Shown in pieces: positions 35,831 to 45,304 of a DNA stretch of 64,000 bases; positions within the stretch are counted from its first letter, which is position 1; each line of letters begins with the position of its first letter. Position numbers and translations under genes: made by a program. The DNA comes from Clostridiaceae bacterium AM27-36LB (GTDB lineage Bacteria; Bacillota; Clostridia; Lachnospirales; Lachnospiraceae). The stretch spans positions 316,754 to 380,753 of the forward strand of contig QUJQ01000002.1 in assembly GCA_003480725.1 (NCBI GenBank), read 5' to 3'. A model generated the notes under the pieces. That model had not been told where the DNA came from. It searched no databases and saw only the letters and a list, made by a program, of their open reading frames with translations.

Positions 35831-37243
35831 TTAAACCGGATATGCTCCGTTCTCGGTGTCTGCAACATTTGCATCCATCTTGGTCTGCTGTGCTTCTCTA
35901 TATTTGAAGAAGTCAGTAGCAACCTGCGGGAACAGTGCGTAGGACAGAACGTCCTCATCCTGCTGTTTGTATTTTTCCATCTCAGCTTCCAGCTTCGGCA
36001 GCTCGTTGCCGATCAGGTCTGCCGGACGGCAGGTAATGATCTCACCATCTCCGATGCACTTCTTCTGTACTTCCGGATTGAACGGTTTTACAGTCTTTCC
36101 GTATTTTCCAGAGAGAACATCTTTGGTCTCTTTGGTTACCATCTTGTAACGCTCACCCATGATTACGTTAAATACTGCCTGAGTACCAACGATCTGAGAA
36201 GACGGAGTAACCAGCGGGCACTCACCAAGGTCTTTACGTACACGCGGAACCTCTTCTAGTACGTCATAGAACTTGTCTTCTGCATGCTGCTCTTTCAGCT
36301 GGGAAGTCAGGTTGGAAAGCATTCCACCCGGTACCTGATACAGAAGAGTCTTGATGTTAACGCCAAGGTTCTTCGGATTCAGCAGACCGGTCTCAAGAGC
36401 TTCGTCACGCATCGGTCTGAAGTAATCAGCGATCTCAGCCAGAAGCTTCTGATCATATCCGGTATCATACGGAGTTCCTTTGAAGGTCTCAACCATAACC
36501 TCAGTTGCCGGCTGGGAAGTACCCAGAGCAAACGGAGACATTGCACAGTCGATCACATCCACGCCAGCCTCAACAGCTTTGAGGTAAGTCATGGAAGCAA
36601 CACCGGATGTATAATGAGTATGCAGCTGAATCGGGATCTTAACGGTCTCTTTCAGTGCAGTAACCAGCTCGGTTGCTTTGTACGGAAGGAGAAGTCCTGC
36701 CATATCTTTGATACAGATAGAATCTGCTCCCATCTCTTCGATCTGTTTTGCCATGGAGGTCCAATACTCAAGTGTATAAGCATCTCCCAGTGTATAGGAA
36801 AGTGCGACCTGAGCATGTCCGCCCTCTTTGTTGGATGCCTTTACTGCGGTCTGCAGGTTACGAAGGTCATTCAGACAGTCGAAGATACGAATGATATCAA
36901 TACCGTTTGCGATGGATTTCTGTACAAAGTACTCAACCACATCATCACCATACGGACGATATCCCAGAATGTTCTGTCCACGGAACAGCATCTGCAACTT
37001 GGTCTTCTTAGCTCTTTCACGGATCTTACGAAGTCTGTCCCACGGATCCTCTTTCAGGAAACGTAAGGAAGCATCGAAAGTAGCTCCACCCCAGCACTCC
37101 AGGGAATGATATCCTACGTTGTCAAGCTTTTCGATGATCGGAAGCATCTGCTCAGTTGACATACGGGTAGCGATCAGAGACTGATGTGCGTCACGCAGGA
37201 TAGTCTCTGTTATTTTAATCGGCTTTTTAGCGATTTCAGTCAT
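35831..37243 (-). CDS. oadA: Oxaloacetate decarboxylase alpha-type carboxyltransferase (no biotin domain)
   Basis: TIM-barrel carboxyltransferase of the pyruvate carboxylase/OadA/transcarboxylase 5S group. TILRDAHQSLIATRM (residue ~13), GGATFDASLRFL (~53) and IQLHTHYTSG (~201) carry the metal and substrate sites; a conserved carboxyltransferase domain follows. At 470 residues it stops before a biotinyl domain, which is encoded separately at 38482-38853. It should move CO2 between oxaloacetate/pyruvate and the biotin carrier. It is the last gene of the five-gene unit. Confidence 0.93.
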   Translation of the reverse strand: MTEIAKKPIKITETILRDAHQSLIATRMSTEQMLPIIEKLDNVGYHSLECWGGATFDASLRFLKEDPWDRLRKIRERAKKTKLQMLFRGQNILGYRPYGDDVVEYFVQKSIANGIDIIRIFDCLNDLRNLQTAVKASNKEGGHAQVALSYTLGDAYTLEYWTSMAKQIEEMGADSICIKDMAGLLLPYKATELVTALKETVKIPIQLHTHYTSGVASMTYLKAVEAGVDVIDCAMSPFALGTSQPATEVMVETFKGTPYDTGYDQKLLAEIADYFRPMRDEALETGLLNPKNLGVNIKTLLYQVPGGMLSNLTSQLKEQHAEDKFYDVLEEVPRVRKDLGECPLVTPSSQIVGTQAVFNVIMGERYKMVTKETKDVLSGKYGKTVKPFNPEVQKKCIGDGEIITCRPADLIGNELPKLEAEMEKYKQQDEDVLSYALFPQVATDFFKYREAQQTKMDANVADTENGAYPV

Positions 37244-37284
37244 TTTCTATTCCTCCTACAAATTTGTCCTTTTCCGTCAGCAGC

Positions 37285-38436
37285 TTAGAATACTCCGAAA
37301 ATAGCCATGAAAGTTCCGGCTGCAACTGCAGTACCGATAACACCGGCTACGTTCGGTCCCATTGCATGCATCAGAAGGAAGTTGGTCGGATCAGCCTCTG
37401 CACCAACCTTCTGGGATACACGGGCTGCCATAGGAACTGCAGACACACCTGCAGAACCGATCAGCGGGTTTACCTTTCCTCCGGTCAGTTTACACATGAT
37501 CTTACCGAAGAGAACACCTGCTGCAGTACCAAATGCAAATGCGATCAGACCCAGAGCAACGATCTTCAGGGTATCCAGGTTCAGGAATGCTTCTGCACTT
37601 GTGGTAGCTCCTACGGAAGTACCAAGCAGAATAACTACGATATACATCAGGGCATTGGATGCGGTCTCTGTCAGCTGACGAACCACACCGCTCTCACGGA
37701 ACAGGTTACCCAGCATCAGCATACCAACCAGCGGAGCGGTGGTAGGCAGGATCAGAGAAATAATGATCGTAACGATGATCGGGAACAGGATCTTCTCCAG
37801 TTTAGATACCGGACGAAGCTGCTCCATCTTGATCTTACGCTCTTTCTCAGTGGTCAGAAGCTTCATGATAGGCGGCTGGATAACCGGCACCAGTGACATA
37901 TAGGAATATGCCGCTACTGCGATCGGTCCCATAATAGCCGTCTGCTGCAGCTTACCTGCCAGGAAGATGGAAGTCGGACCGTCAGCACCTCCGATAATGG
38001 AGATTGCTGCTGCTGCTTTATCAGAGAAGCCAAGAAGCATAGCTCCCAGATAAGCTGCGAAAATACCGAACTGAGCAGCTGCACCAAGCAGGAAGCTCTT
38101 CGGGTTTGCGATCAGCGGACCGAAGTCTGTCATCGCACCTACACCCATAAAGATCAGGGACGGAAGGATCGCCCACTCATCCAGTGTGTAGAAATAGTAG
38201 AGAAGTCCGCCGACTCCGTTGGCAGAATCCTCGATTGACAACATAATGTCAGGATAAATGTTTACCAGCAGCATTCCAAAAGAGATAGGAACCAGAAGCA
38301 GAGGCTCAAACTCTTTTGCAATAGCCAGATACAGGAATCCACAAGCAACAGCGATCATTACGTAGTTTCCCCAGGTCAGGTTAAAGAACGCGGTCTGCTG
38401 CAGGAGATTTCCTAATGTTTCAGCAATATAGCTCAT
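37285..38436 (-). CDS. oadB: Na+-translocating decarboxylase beta subunit
   Basis: Integral membrane pump subunit (OadB/MmdB/GcdB family) that couples decarboxylation of carboxybiotin to Na+ export. About ten membrane helices are present, with the conserved re-entrant motifs [14 protein letters not shown] (residue ~140) and a second half containing [17 protein letters not shown] (~325). 383 residues is normal. Because the family is shared by oxaloacetate, methylmalonyl-CoA and glutaconyl-CoA decarboxylases, it does not by itself define the substrate. Confidence 0.94.
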   Translation of the reverse strand: MSYIAETLGNLLQQTAFFNLTWGNYVMIAVACGFLYLAIAKEFEPLLLVPISFGMLLVNIYPDIMLSIEDSANGVGGLLYYFYTLDEWAILPSLIFMGVGAMTDFGPLIANPKSFLLGAAAQFGIFAAYLGAMLLGFSDKAAAAISIIGGADGPTSIFLAGKLQQTAIMGPIAVAAYSYMSLVPVIQPPIMKLLTTEKERKIKMEQLRPVSKLEKILFPIIVTIIISLILPTTAPLVGMLMLGNLFRESGVVRQLTETASNALMYIVVILLGTSVGATTSAEAFLNLDTLKIVALGLIAFAFGTAAGVLFGKIMCKLTGGKVNPLIGSAGVSAVPMAARVSQKVGAEADPTNFLLMHAMGPNVAGVIGTAVAAGTFMAIFGVF

Positions 38437-38481
38437 GTTGTAACCTCCAATGATTAATTAGAATACCAGTCGTATATGTTC

Positions 38482-38853
38482 CTAGTTCATGGTAGCTAAT
38501 ACATCACCGGACTCTACAGCGTCACCAACAGATACGTTGATGCCAGCAACGGTTCCGTCTTCCGGAGCTACAACCGGGATCTCCATCTTCATAGCTTCCA
38601 GGATCACAATCGGATCACCAGCTTTTACAGCCTGGCCAGCACTTGCTTCTACTTTAAATACTTTACCCGGTACAGATGCGGTTACTTCGATGGAACCAGC
38701 ACTTGCTGCCGGTGCTGCTGCAGCCGGTGCTGCTGCCGGTGCCTTCGGTGCTGCCTTCGGAGCTGCTGCGCGAACCGGTGCGCTTCCTGCGCCGCCTTCT
38801 TCTACAGATACTTCATATACAGTGCCATTTACGGTAATGGTATAATTTTTCAT
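38482..38853 (-). CDS. Biotin carrier protein of the decarboxylase
   Basis: 123-residue biotin/lipoyl-attachment protein. An N-terminal beta segment (MKNYTITVNGTVYEV) and an Ala/Pro-rich flexible linker (~residues 25-50) precede a C-terminal biotinyl domain. The attachment motif EAMKM, with the biotinylated Lys, is near residue 91. It corresponds to MmdC/GcdC and serves the two separate carboxyltransferases and the membrane pump encoded around it. Confidence 0.95.
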   Translation of the reverse strand: MKNYTITVNGTVYEVSVEEGGAGSAPVRAAAPKAAPKAPAAAPAAAAPAASAGSIEVTASVPGKVFKVEASAGQAVKAGDPIVILEAMKMEIPVVAPEDGTVAGINVSVGDAVESGDVLATMN

Positions 38854-38876
38854 CTTAATATATCCTCCTAATTTCC

Positions 38877-39677
38877 TTATACTCTTTTCCAGGTTGCGGA
38901 ATCTGCACGACGGATGGAACGTACTACGAATCCATCAGATGAGCTTCCGGTATATGCACAGATCGCTGCGGTGATCGCTGCGACTAACTCGCCCTCATCC
39001 ACAGTCGGCTCTGCCGGTGCTGCTACTGGAGCTGCAGCCGGTGCTGCTGCCGGTTTTGCGGCTGGTGCTTTCTCTTCTTTCTTCTTTCCGAATTTTGCCT
39101 GAATATTCGGAATGAAGTTGAAGCAGTAGATGACCAGACTGATCAAGATCAGTACTGCGAATACAGTTCCCATACCAAGGAGTGTATTCATTCCTGCTTT
39201 TGCAAGAATCTCACCCAGAGAATACTCCGGATTTACAGTTACACTCTGTGCAACACTCTTCTTGTTGAATACAATTTCCAGATCCGCTTTGCGCTGTTCG
39301 TAAGTCAGGTGAGTGATCAGAATCACTTCATCCTTCTTAGTCTCAAACTCATAACCATCCGTACTTACATAAGCACCCAGCTCTTCCATAGAACCTTCGT
39401 AACCTGCAAAAGCGGTGGTAAATGCTTCAGCGGTAAACGGAAGTCCATAAGAGTCCAGCATAGACTGAGCATCTTCCTCATCCATGGTTGCATATGTATC
39501 AAGATCAGCCTCTGACAGACCATTCCAGCTTCCGATCAGGAAATCAGATACAGACTGAAGATACGCACTGTCATACTCGATAGTCTCACTGTCATTTGCA
39601 CTTCCGCAGGCAGTCAGACCCAGAACCGATACAGAAAGCACTAGCAGCGCAAGGATCTTTCTTAATTTCTGTTTCAT
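38877..39677 (-). CDS. OadG-family small subunit fused to a lipoprotein ectodomain
   Basis: The N-terminus is a lipoprotein signal (basic start, hydrophobic core, lipobox LTAC with Cys near residue 24). A ~130-residue extracytoplasmic domain follows, then one membrane helix (~residues 170-195). An Ala/Pro linker and a C-terminal tail ending RSIRRADSATWKRV complete it. Helix plus linker plus tail match OadG/MmdD subunits, which are normally only ~80-100 residues. The lipoprotein domain is an addition of unknown role. I start at the ATG at 39677, 5 nt after AGGTGA; a GTG 9 nt upstream is part of that site. Confidence 0.82.
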   Translation of the reverse strand: MKQKLRKILALLVLSVSVLGLTACGSANDSETIEYDSAYLQSVSDFLIGSWNGLSEADLDTYATMDEEDAQSMLDSYGLPFTAEAFTTAFAGYEGSMEELGAYVSTDGYEFETKKDEVILITHLTYEQRKADLEIVFNKKSVAQSVTVNPEYSLGEILAKAGMNTLLGMGTVFAVLILISLVIYCFNFIPNIQAKFGKKKEEKAPAAKPAAAPAAAPVAAPAEPTVDEGELVAAITAAICAYTGSSSDGFVVRSIRRADSATWKRV

Positions 39678-39692
39678 ATGATTCACCTCGCT

Positions 39693-41129
39693 CTACACGG
39701 TTCCATGTTTTTTAAAGGGACGGTCTTCTCTCTTGGTGTACAGCATCTCAAATGCACCGATCACGTATTTTCTGGTATCCTGTGCTTCGATCACACTGTC
39801 AACATAACCTCTCTTTGCTGCTGAAGCAACACTGTTCTGAAGTTCTGCATAAGCAGCTTCTTTCTCTCTCAGCTCTTTTGCGTCAGCTTCCGGATACATT
39901 ACTTTCACTGCAAGTTTTGCACCCATCATACCGATTTTTGCATTCGGCCATGCGTATACAACGTCAGCGCCAAGACCTTTGCTGTTCATAGTCACATATG
40001 CGCTTCCGTAAGCTTTTCCAACTACTACATTTACCTTCGGCACAGTTGCCTCTGCAAATGCATAGGTAAGTGCTGCAGCAGCTGCAGCCATCTTCTTCTC
40101 AGAGCATTTGGTTGCCTTGAAGCCAGCTGCGTTGGTCAGAGTCAGTACCGGAATATTGAAAGCATCACAGAACTCTACGAATTTTGCTGCTTTTTCGCAT
40201 CCTCTTGCAGAGATCTCTGCATTAAACTCTTCAACTGCATTGCCTTCCTCATCGTACAGGGTGGAACGGTTAGCAACTGCTCCTACGGTGGTTCCGTTCA
40301 GTTTGATGAATCCGGTCACCATATCTTTTCCATACTCTGCTTTAGTCTCAAAGAAGATTCCGGAGTCAGAGATCATCGGCAGGGTAATTGCCGGATCTGC
40401 AGCAGAAGCTTCCAGATCTGCACATACTCTGTTCAGATCATCCTCGCAGTCCATATAGGAAAGATCATCTTCGTTGTTAGCCGGGAGCAGAGATACCAGA
40501 TCACGGATCTTGGTGATCAGTTCAGCCTCTTCAGCTACAACATCAACATTTCCAACTTCCTCGCTCTGGAATTTTGCAGAAGCAGTATCACATTTGGATG
40601 CATCGTTTCCTTCCAGTGCATTCGGGGAGTTTACGAAAAGTTTTGCTTTCTTGGACTCCATAAAGGTAAAGTCAGACATAGCAGATGCTACTGCCATACC
40701 GCCGCCGCAGGTTCCAAATACTGCTGTGATCTGCGGAACAACGCCGGATGCCATTGCCTGTTTCAGGTACAGTTCTCCAAATGCGTTCAGTGCATCAGTT
40801 GCTTCCTGAAGACGAAGACCTGCACAGTCAACAAGACCGATCACCGGTGCTCCCATCTTCATAGCCATATCATAGATTTTTGTAATTTTCTTTGCGTGCA
40901 TCTCGCCCATGGAGCCTCCCAGCACGGAAGCATCCTGACTGTACACATACACAAGACTCTCATTGATCAGTCCGTAACCTGTGATTACGCCGTCAGAAGG
41001 AGTATCTGTGTTGTTCATGTTGAAATCTGTCGCACGTGCAGTAACTGCTGCGCCAATCTCAACAAAGCTGTTCTCGTCAAGCAGCGCTGCAATTCTGCCA
41101 CTTGCCAAGGTCTGTGCTGTATTACTCAT
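39693..41129 (-). CDS. Acyl-CoA carboxyltransferase subunit (MmdA/12S type)
   Basis: Biotin-dependent carboxyltransferase with two crotonase-like lobes. The N-lobe includes GGSMGEMHAKKITKIYDMA and VDCAGLRLQEA, the C-lobe includes NAAGFKATK and KAYGSAYVTMN. These are the acyl-CoA carboxyltransferase fold of methylmalonyl-, propionyl-, acetyl- and glutaconyl-CoA enzymes. 478 residues is slightly shorter than typical MmdA. The acyl-CoA is not fixed by sequence. The start at 41129 follows GGAGG by 7 nt. It is first in the operon and shares the biotin carrier with the OadA-type protein at the end. Confidence 0.9.
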   Translation of the reverse strand: MSNTAQTLASGRIAALLDENSFVEIGAAVTARATDFNMNNTDTPSDGVITGYGLINESLVYVYSQDASVLGGSMGEMHAKKITKIYDMAMKMGAPVIGLVDCAGLRLQEATDALNAFGELYLKQAMASGVVPQITAVFGTCGGGMAVASAMSDFTFMESKKAKLFVNSPNALEGNDASKCDTASAKFQSEEVGNVDVVAEEAELITKIRDLVSLLPANNEDDLSYMDCEDDLNRVCADLEASAADPAITLPMISDSGIFFETKAEYGKDMVTGFIKLNGTTVGAVANRSTLYDEEGNAVEEFNAEISARGCEKAAKFVEFCDAFNIPVLTLTNAAGFKATKCSEKKMAAAAAALTYAFAEATVPKVNVVVGKAYGSAYVTMNSKGLGADVVYAWPNAKIGMMGAKLAVKVMYPEADAKELREKEAAYAELQNSVASAAKRGYVDSVIEAQDTRKYVIGAFEMLYTKREDRPFKKHGTV

Positions 41130-41182
41130 TTTTAGCCCTCCATCACATATATTATTAAATAACGCAAATTCTGCCGTTTTCC

Positions 41183-41211
41183 ATTGTAGCAACTAGCCGA
41201 CACTTTTTCAA
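41183..41211 (-). promoter_or_regulatory. Promoter of the Na+-pump carboxyltransferase operon
   Basis: TTGAAA (41206-41211) and TACAAT (41183-41188) on the minus strand at 17 bp, ~55 nt before the first start codon. Confidence 0.75.
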
Positions 41212-41285
41212 GCGATTTTTCACAGAATCTAACAATATATGTTCTTACTGATGTAACATATTTTTTGTCATTGTTTTCTGTAACA

Positions 41286-41328
41286 AAAATAAAAGAAGGC
41301 AGATGTTGCAATAGAACATTCTGCCTTC
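41286..41328 (-). terminator. Terminator of efp
   Basis: GAAGGCAGA/TCTGCCTTC stem (41295-41303 with 41320-41328) followed on the minus strand by a T-rich run. Confidence 0.88.
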
Positions 41329-41356
41329 CTGTATGGATTTTCCTTATAAACCAGAA

Positions 41357-41914
41357 TTAAACTCTGGACAGATACTCACCGGTTCTGGTGTCGATCTTGA
41401 TCTTGTTTCCGGTCTCAACGAACAGCGGAACGTTAACAACTGCACCAGTCTCAACGGTTGCCGGTTTGGTAGCACCTGTTGCGGTATCACCTTTGAAGCC
41501 CGGCTCAGTATCTGTGATCTCAAGCTCTACAAACAGCGGAGCCTCTACTGCAAATACGTTACCGTTGTGAGAACAGATCTTAACCATCTCGTTCTCTTTT
41601 ACAAACTTCAGGGAATCTCCCACATCTTCGCTGTTCAGTGCGATCTGATCGTAGTTCTCCACGTTCATGAAGTGGAACAGATCTCCATCACTGTACAGAT
41701 ACTGCATGTCTACACGGTCAATACGTGCTGCCGGGAATTTCTCGGTCGGACGGAAAGTCTTCTCAACTACACCGCCGTTGATGATATTTTTAAGTTTGGT
41801 TCTCACAAATGCAGCACCTTTACCCGGTTTTACATGCTGAAACTCTAAAATCTGATAAACGTTACCTTCGATCTCCAGTGTAACGCCATTTCTGAAATCT
41901 CCTGCAGAAATCAT
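41357..41914 (-). CDS. efp: Elongation factor P
   Basis: Relieves ribosome stalling at polyproline. Three beta-barrel domains; the modified-loop segment [17 protein letters not shown] (residues ~28-44) keeps the Lys at the tip. The C-terminal signature is intact and ends [11 protein letters not shown]. 185 residues. It has its own promoter and terminator. Confidence 0.99.
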   Translation of the reverse strand: MISAGDFRNGVTLEIEGNVYQILEFQHVKPGKGAAFVRTKLKNIINGGVVEKTFRPTEKFPAARIDRVDMQYLYSDGDLFHFMNVENYDQIALNSEDVGDSLKFVKENEMVKICSHNGNVFAVEAPLFVELEITDTEPGFKGDTATGATKPATVETGAVVNVPLFVETGNKIKIDTRTGEYLSRV

Positions 41915-41971
41915 GTTAATTCGTCCTCCTTATGTTATACGGGGCAATGCGCAGTCCCCACACTTTATCCT

Positions 41972-42000
41972 ATTTTATAATAGAACATCCATTATTTCAA
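41972..42000 (-). promoter_or_regulatory. Promoter of efp
   Basis: TTGAAA (41995-42000) and TAAAAT (41972-41977) on the minus strand at 17 bp. Confidence 0.6.
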
Positions 42001-42024
42001 CTGTTTTTTCAAACTTTCTTCATT

Positions 42025-42474
42025 CTACTTCAGCATTTTTTTCAGTTCATCCATAAATGTATTCACATCTTTGAACTCTCTGTACACAGAAGCAAACCTG
42101 ACATAAGCCACAGAATCCAGGTCTTTCAGCTTTTCCATAACCATTTCCCCGATCTGACGGCTGGAGATCTCACGTTCCTCTTTGCTGAAAATACTTGATT
42201 CCACATCATCGATCATAGCTTCTATCTGCGTGGCTGATACCGGTCTCTTGTGACAGGCACGGAACACCCCGCCCTCAACTTTGGCCCGGTCATAAGTCTC
42301 CCTGTTATTATCTTTTTTGATCACGATCATCGGGATCGTCTCTACCTTTTCATAAGTAGTAAACCGTTTATGACATTCATCACATTCTCTTCTCCGGCGG
42401 ATGGAATCCCCATCATCCGCAGGTCTGGAATCAATGACTCTTGTATTGTCTTTTCCGCAATATGGACACTTCAT
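42025..42474 (-). CDS. nrdR: Transcriptional repressor NrdR
   Basis: Nucleotide-sensing repressor of ribonucleotide reductase genes. The N-terminal zinc ribbon CPYCG..CDECHKRF (residues 3-36) precedes an ATP-cone domain starting around PMIVIKKDNNRE. I start it at 42474 (MKCPYCG), 6 nt after GGAGGGG, giving the usual 149 residues. No nrd genes are in the window. Confidence 0.98.
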   Translation of the reverse strand: MKCPYCGKDNTRVIDSRPADDGDSIRRRRECDECHKRFTTYEKVETIPMIVIKKDNNRETYDRAKVEGGVFRACHKRPVSATQIEAMIDDVESSIFSKEEREISSRQIGEMVMEKLKDLDSVAYVRFASVYREFKDVNTFMDELKKMLK

Positions 42475-42498
42475 GAAACCCCTCCTTCTTTGTTGTTC

Positions 42499-42528
42499 AG
42501 TATATAACAGGCTACACTTTTCTGTCAA
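42499..42528 (-). promoter_or_regulatory. Promoter of nrdR
   Basis: TTGACA (42523-42528) and TATACT (42499-42504) on the minus strand at 18 bp. Confidence 0.7.
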
Positions 42529-42584
42529 TGAAAGACTCAAAGAAGCATATGCTTTAACAAACAATGATGCATGGAGATATTCAG

Positions 42585-42851
42585 ATGAGATTCTGTGAAT
42601 TAAAAGAAAAAGATGTGATCAACCGATGTGACTGCAAGAAGCTTGGCCAGATCTGTGATTTGGTCATTGATGAGTGTAGTGGTCAGATCTGTTCCATCAT
42701 CGTGCCTGGTCCCCCAAGACTGTGTGGTCTTCTCTGTCCGGATCAGGAATATATCATTCCCTGGAACTGTATCTGTCAGATCGGTCCTGATATTGTACTG
42801 GTGGAGATCACAGCAGAAAAGGTGCTCTCTCCAAGAAAAATATGGAAATAG
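42585..42851 (+). CDS. YlmC/YmxH family PRC-barrel protein
   Basis: 88-residue single PRC-barrel protein of the YlmC/YmxH family, commonly encoded beside sporulation sigma genes in clostridia. Recognisable segments are MRFCELKEKDVINRCDCKKLG and the GLLCPDQEYIIPWNCICQIGPD core. The ATG at 42585 follows GGAGA by 7 nt; an ATG 21 nt upstream has no good site. It reads toward sigG 69 bp away, so both may share a transcript. Role in sporulation is inferred from the family name and location. Confidence 0.88.
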   Translation: MRFCELKEKDVINRCDCKKLGQICDLVIDECSGQICSIIVPGPPRLCGLLCPDQEYIIPWNCICQIGPDIVLVEITAEKVLSPRKIWK

Positions 42852-42920
42852 TTTTTTCTGTATTTTCTGCATAACCCATTTATTTTGGGAAATGCTTTTA
42901 ACAAGTCAGGAGGGAACTGT

Positions 42921-43697
42921 ATGCTTATCAACAAGGTGGAAATCTGCGGAGTCAACACATCCAAACTGCCGCTCCTTACCAATGATGAAAAGAAGCTGTT
43001 ATTCGAGCGGATTAAAAAAGGCGATCAGGAGGCCAGGGAGATTTATATTAAAGGCAATCTCCGTCTGGTCTTAAGCGTGATCAAACGGTTCTCATCCAGC
43101 AGTGAAAATGCCGATGACTTATTTCAGATCGGCTGCATTGGCCTCATGAAAGCCATCGACAATTTTGACTGTACCATGGATGTAAAATTCAGTACTTATG
43201 CAGTGCCTATGATCGTGGGCGAGATCCGCCGGTATCTTCGGGACAACAACAGTATCCGGGTCAGCCGGTCTCTTCGGGATACAGCCTATAAGGCCATCTA
43301 CGCCAGGGAAATGCTTATGAAAGAGCATGCTTCCGAACCGACCATTCAGGAAATCTCCGCTGCCACCGGCATCGCTACCGAAGATATTGTATATGCACTG
43401 GATGCCATTCAAAGCCCGGTGAGCCTCTTTGATCCAGTCTATACAGAAGGCGGAGACACCCTCTATGTGATGGATCAGATCAGCGATAAAAAAAATAAAG
43501 AAGACAACTGGGTGGAAAATCTGTCCTTATCCGAGGCCATGAAGCGGCTGACCCCAAGAGAACATCACATCATCGATCTTCGCTTCTTTGAAGGGAAGAC
43601 CCAGATGGAGGTAGCTGAGGAGATCCATATCTCCCAGGCTCAGGTCAGCCGTCTGGAAAAAAATGCACTGAAAACCATGCGGAACTATCTGAAATAA
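42921..43697 (+). CDS. sigG: RNA polymerase sporulation sigma factor SigG
   Basis: Late forespore sigma factor. N-terminal KVEICGVNTSKLPLL is the SigG-specific region (in Bacillus it contacts anti-sigma factors). Region 2 has DDLFQIGCIGLMKAIDNFD and KFSTYAVPMIVGEIRRYLRD; region 4 HTH is TQMEVAEEIHISQAQVSRLEK. The start at 42921 follows AGGAGGG by 6 nt, giving 258 residues. It ends 13 bp from the stop of sigE and is convergent with it, whereas the Bacillus/Clostridium order has spoIIGA-sigE-sigG in one direction. No terminator is seen in the gap. Confidence 0.96.
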   Translation: MLINKVEICGVNTSKLPLLTNDEKKLLFERIKKGDQEAREIYIKGNLRLVLSVIKRFSSSSENADDLFQIGCIGLMKAIDNFDCTMDVKFSTYAVPMIVGEIRRYLRDNNSIRVSRSLRDTAYKAIYAREMLMKEHASEPTIQEISAATGIATEDIVYALDAIQSPVSLFDPVYTEGGDTLYVMDQISDKKNKEDNWVENLSLSEAMKRLTPREHHIIDLRFFEGKTQMEVAEEIHISQAQVSRLEKNALKTMRNYLK

Positions 43698-43710
43698 TCC
43701 CCTATCCCAT

Positions 43711-44451
43711 CTACTCGTATCTTACGATCTCTTTTTTCAGTCTTCCGATGATCTTCTTCTCCAGCCGTGAAATATAGGACTGGGAAATTCCCAGAAGATC
43801 CGCCACTTCCTTCTGGGTCATCTCCTGCCCGGAAGGATGATTAAGTCCAAACCGCAGTTCGATGATCATCCGCTCCCGTCTGGATAATTTCCCCAGCGCT
43901 TTTCTTAGAAGCTTTCGTTCCACTTCATTTTCCAGATCTCGGTAAATAATATCTTCATCCGTTCCCAGAATATCCGAAAGCAGCAGTTCATTTCCATCCC
44001 AGTCCACATTCAGCGGCTCATCAATAGATACTTCCATCCGAAGCTTGCTGTTTCTTCTCAGATACATCAGGATCTCATTTTCAATGCAGCGGGACGCATA
44101 GGTAGCAAGTTTGATGTTCTTTCCACTGTTAAACGTATTGATTGCTTTGATAAGTCCTATGGTTCCAATGGAAATGAGATCCTCCACACCCACTCCGGTA
44201 TTATCAAATTTTTTCGCTATGTAGACTACCAGCCGCAGATTATGTTCGATCAGCGTGGCTTTTGCCTGCTGTTCCTGTTCTGTTGAAAGATTGTGTATTG
44301 CTTCCGACTCCTCCACCGGATTCAAGGGCGGTGGAAGGATCTCGGAACCTCCTATATAATGGATTTCTCCTTTCTGAGCCAGAAACATACTTTTGAATCT
44401 GGGTACGACTTTCAATTGGATCTGATTGGGTATTGCTACCTTGATGATCAT
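43711..44451 (-). CDS. sigE: RNA polymerase sporulation sigma factor SigE (pro-form)
   Basis: Early mother-cell sigma factor made as an inactive precursor. The N-terminal pro-sequence (residues ~1-32) precedes [13 protein letters not shown], which aligns with the region cut by SpoIIGA. Region 2 carries [17 protein letters not shown] and [17 protein letters not shown]; region 4 HTH is [22 protein letters not shown]. 246 residues. It overlaps spoIIGA by 4 bp, so protease and substrate are translationally coupled. Confidence 0.97.
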   Translation of the reverse strand: MIIKVAIPNQIQLKVVPRFKSMFLAQKGEIHYIGGSEILPPPLNPVEESEAIHNLSTEQEQQAKATLIEHNLRLVVYIAKKFDNTGVGVEDLISIGTIGLIKAINTFNSGKNIKLATYASRCIENEILMYLRRNSKLRMEVSIDEPLNVDWDGNELLLSDILGTDEDIIYRDLENEVERKLLRKALGKLSRRERMIIELRFGLNHPSGQEMTQKEVADLLGISQSYISRLEKKIIGRLKKEIVRYE

Positions 44452-45242
44452 GTTGCCTCCTCCTGGGAGGACAGAAGCTCCTGATGAAGAATCAGCTCAT
44501 ACTGTCTGCTGGCCATAGGCATGCCTGCAAGGATCGGATGCCTGCACACACAGATTCCTGTATTTGTGGTAATTTCCATGCGATCCAGCACATACGCTTT
44601 TAAAAGTCCATGCTCCGCAACGGTCTGATAAGGAATGAGTCGAGGAAAAAGCTCTTTTCCGGACTTCTCCACAAGTGCCTGCAGCACCGGTTCCGTACAG
44701 ACGCTGACCGGCCGACCACTCACAGGATCCCGCAGGGAATTTCCTGTATCCACAAGTCCCTCGGTGCTGATCGATGCCTCCCCCAGATACAATGCCACCG
44801 GACAGATGATATCCTCTCGCTCCCGAAGCTTCACCAGCACCCACTCGACAGCCAGCAGGATACCTGCAAGCACCATCGAACCTCCTGCCATCATAAGCCC
44901 CGCCGGCACATAAAACTGTTCCAGATACCGGACCGTACCGCCAAGCAGCCATCCTTCCAGATATAACACGACCAGACACTTTATGTATGTGTTCCTTTTT
45001 CCGTATGCGGTCCGAACCATGACTGCCGCCGTAAGAATCGTCCCCAGAAACCATCCTGCTGTTGTCAGATAAGCCGAACCTGTTTCCAGCAGACAGGCTC
45101 CCATGCTTCCCAGTGCTGCTCCGGCTGCAATCCGTTTTCTGTCTGTCTGATACCCCATCAGTCTGGATGTGAGAAGCAAGAGACACACGTTGACCCACAG
45201 ATTTTCCACAAACAGTACATCTACATAAACTTCATAATACAC
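44448..45242 (-). CDS. spoIIGA: Sigma-E processing peptidase SpoIIGA
   Basis: Membrane aspartic protease that activates pro-SigE at the septum. Five N-terminal membrane helices (first: [20 protein letters not shown]) occupy the first ~140 residues. The cytoplasmic protease half has the active-site motif [12 protein letters not shown] (~residue 165). 264 residues. The start is GTG at 45242 with AGAGGA upstream. Its promoter region is unusual (see 45272-45304). Confidence 0.94.
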   Translation of the reverse strand: MYYEVYVDVLFVENLWVNVCLLLLTSRLMGYQTDRKRIAAGAALGSMGACLLETGSAYLTTAGWFLGTILTAAVMVRTAYGKRNTYIKCLVVLYLEGWLLGGTVRYLEQFYVPAGLMMAGGSMVLAGILLAVEWVLVKLREREDIICPVALYLGEASISTEGLVDTGNSLRDPVSGRPVSVCTEPVLQALVEKSGKELFPRLIPYQTVAEHGLLKAYVLDRMEITTNTGICVCRHPILAGMPMASRQYELILHQELLSSQEEAT

Positions 45243-45271
45243 TTGCTGTCCTCTCTCTTATGATAGACAAC

Positions 45272-45304
45272 ATTATAAAAAAAGCAGGCCGCGAACCGTG
45301 TCAA
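45272..45304 (-). promoter_or_regulatory. Candidate long-spacer, Spo0A-type promoter of spoIIGA-sigE
   Basis: TTGACA (45299-45304) and TATAAT (45272-45277) are both perfect consensus but 21 bp apart. Upstream, two TTTTGTC words (GACAAAA on the plus strand at 45333-45339 and 45343-45349) repeat at exactly 10 bp. Bacillus spoIIG likewise has a long (22-bp) spacer and tandem 0A boxes. The elements overlap the aroD 3' end and terminator. Confidence 0.5.

Noticed and set aside
41936..41960. Small GGGG/CCCC hairpin in the efp leader as a riboswitch
   Set aside because: Only four stable pairs around a self-complementary TGCGCA; too little structure to support a call.
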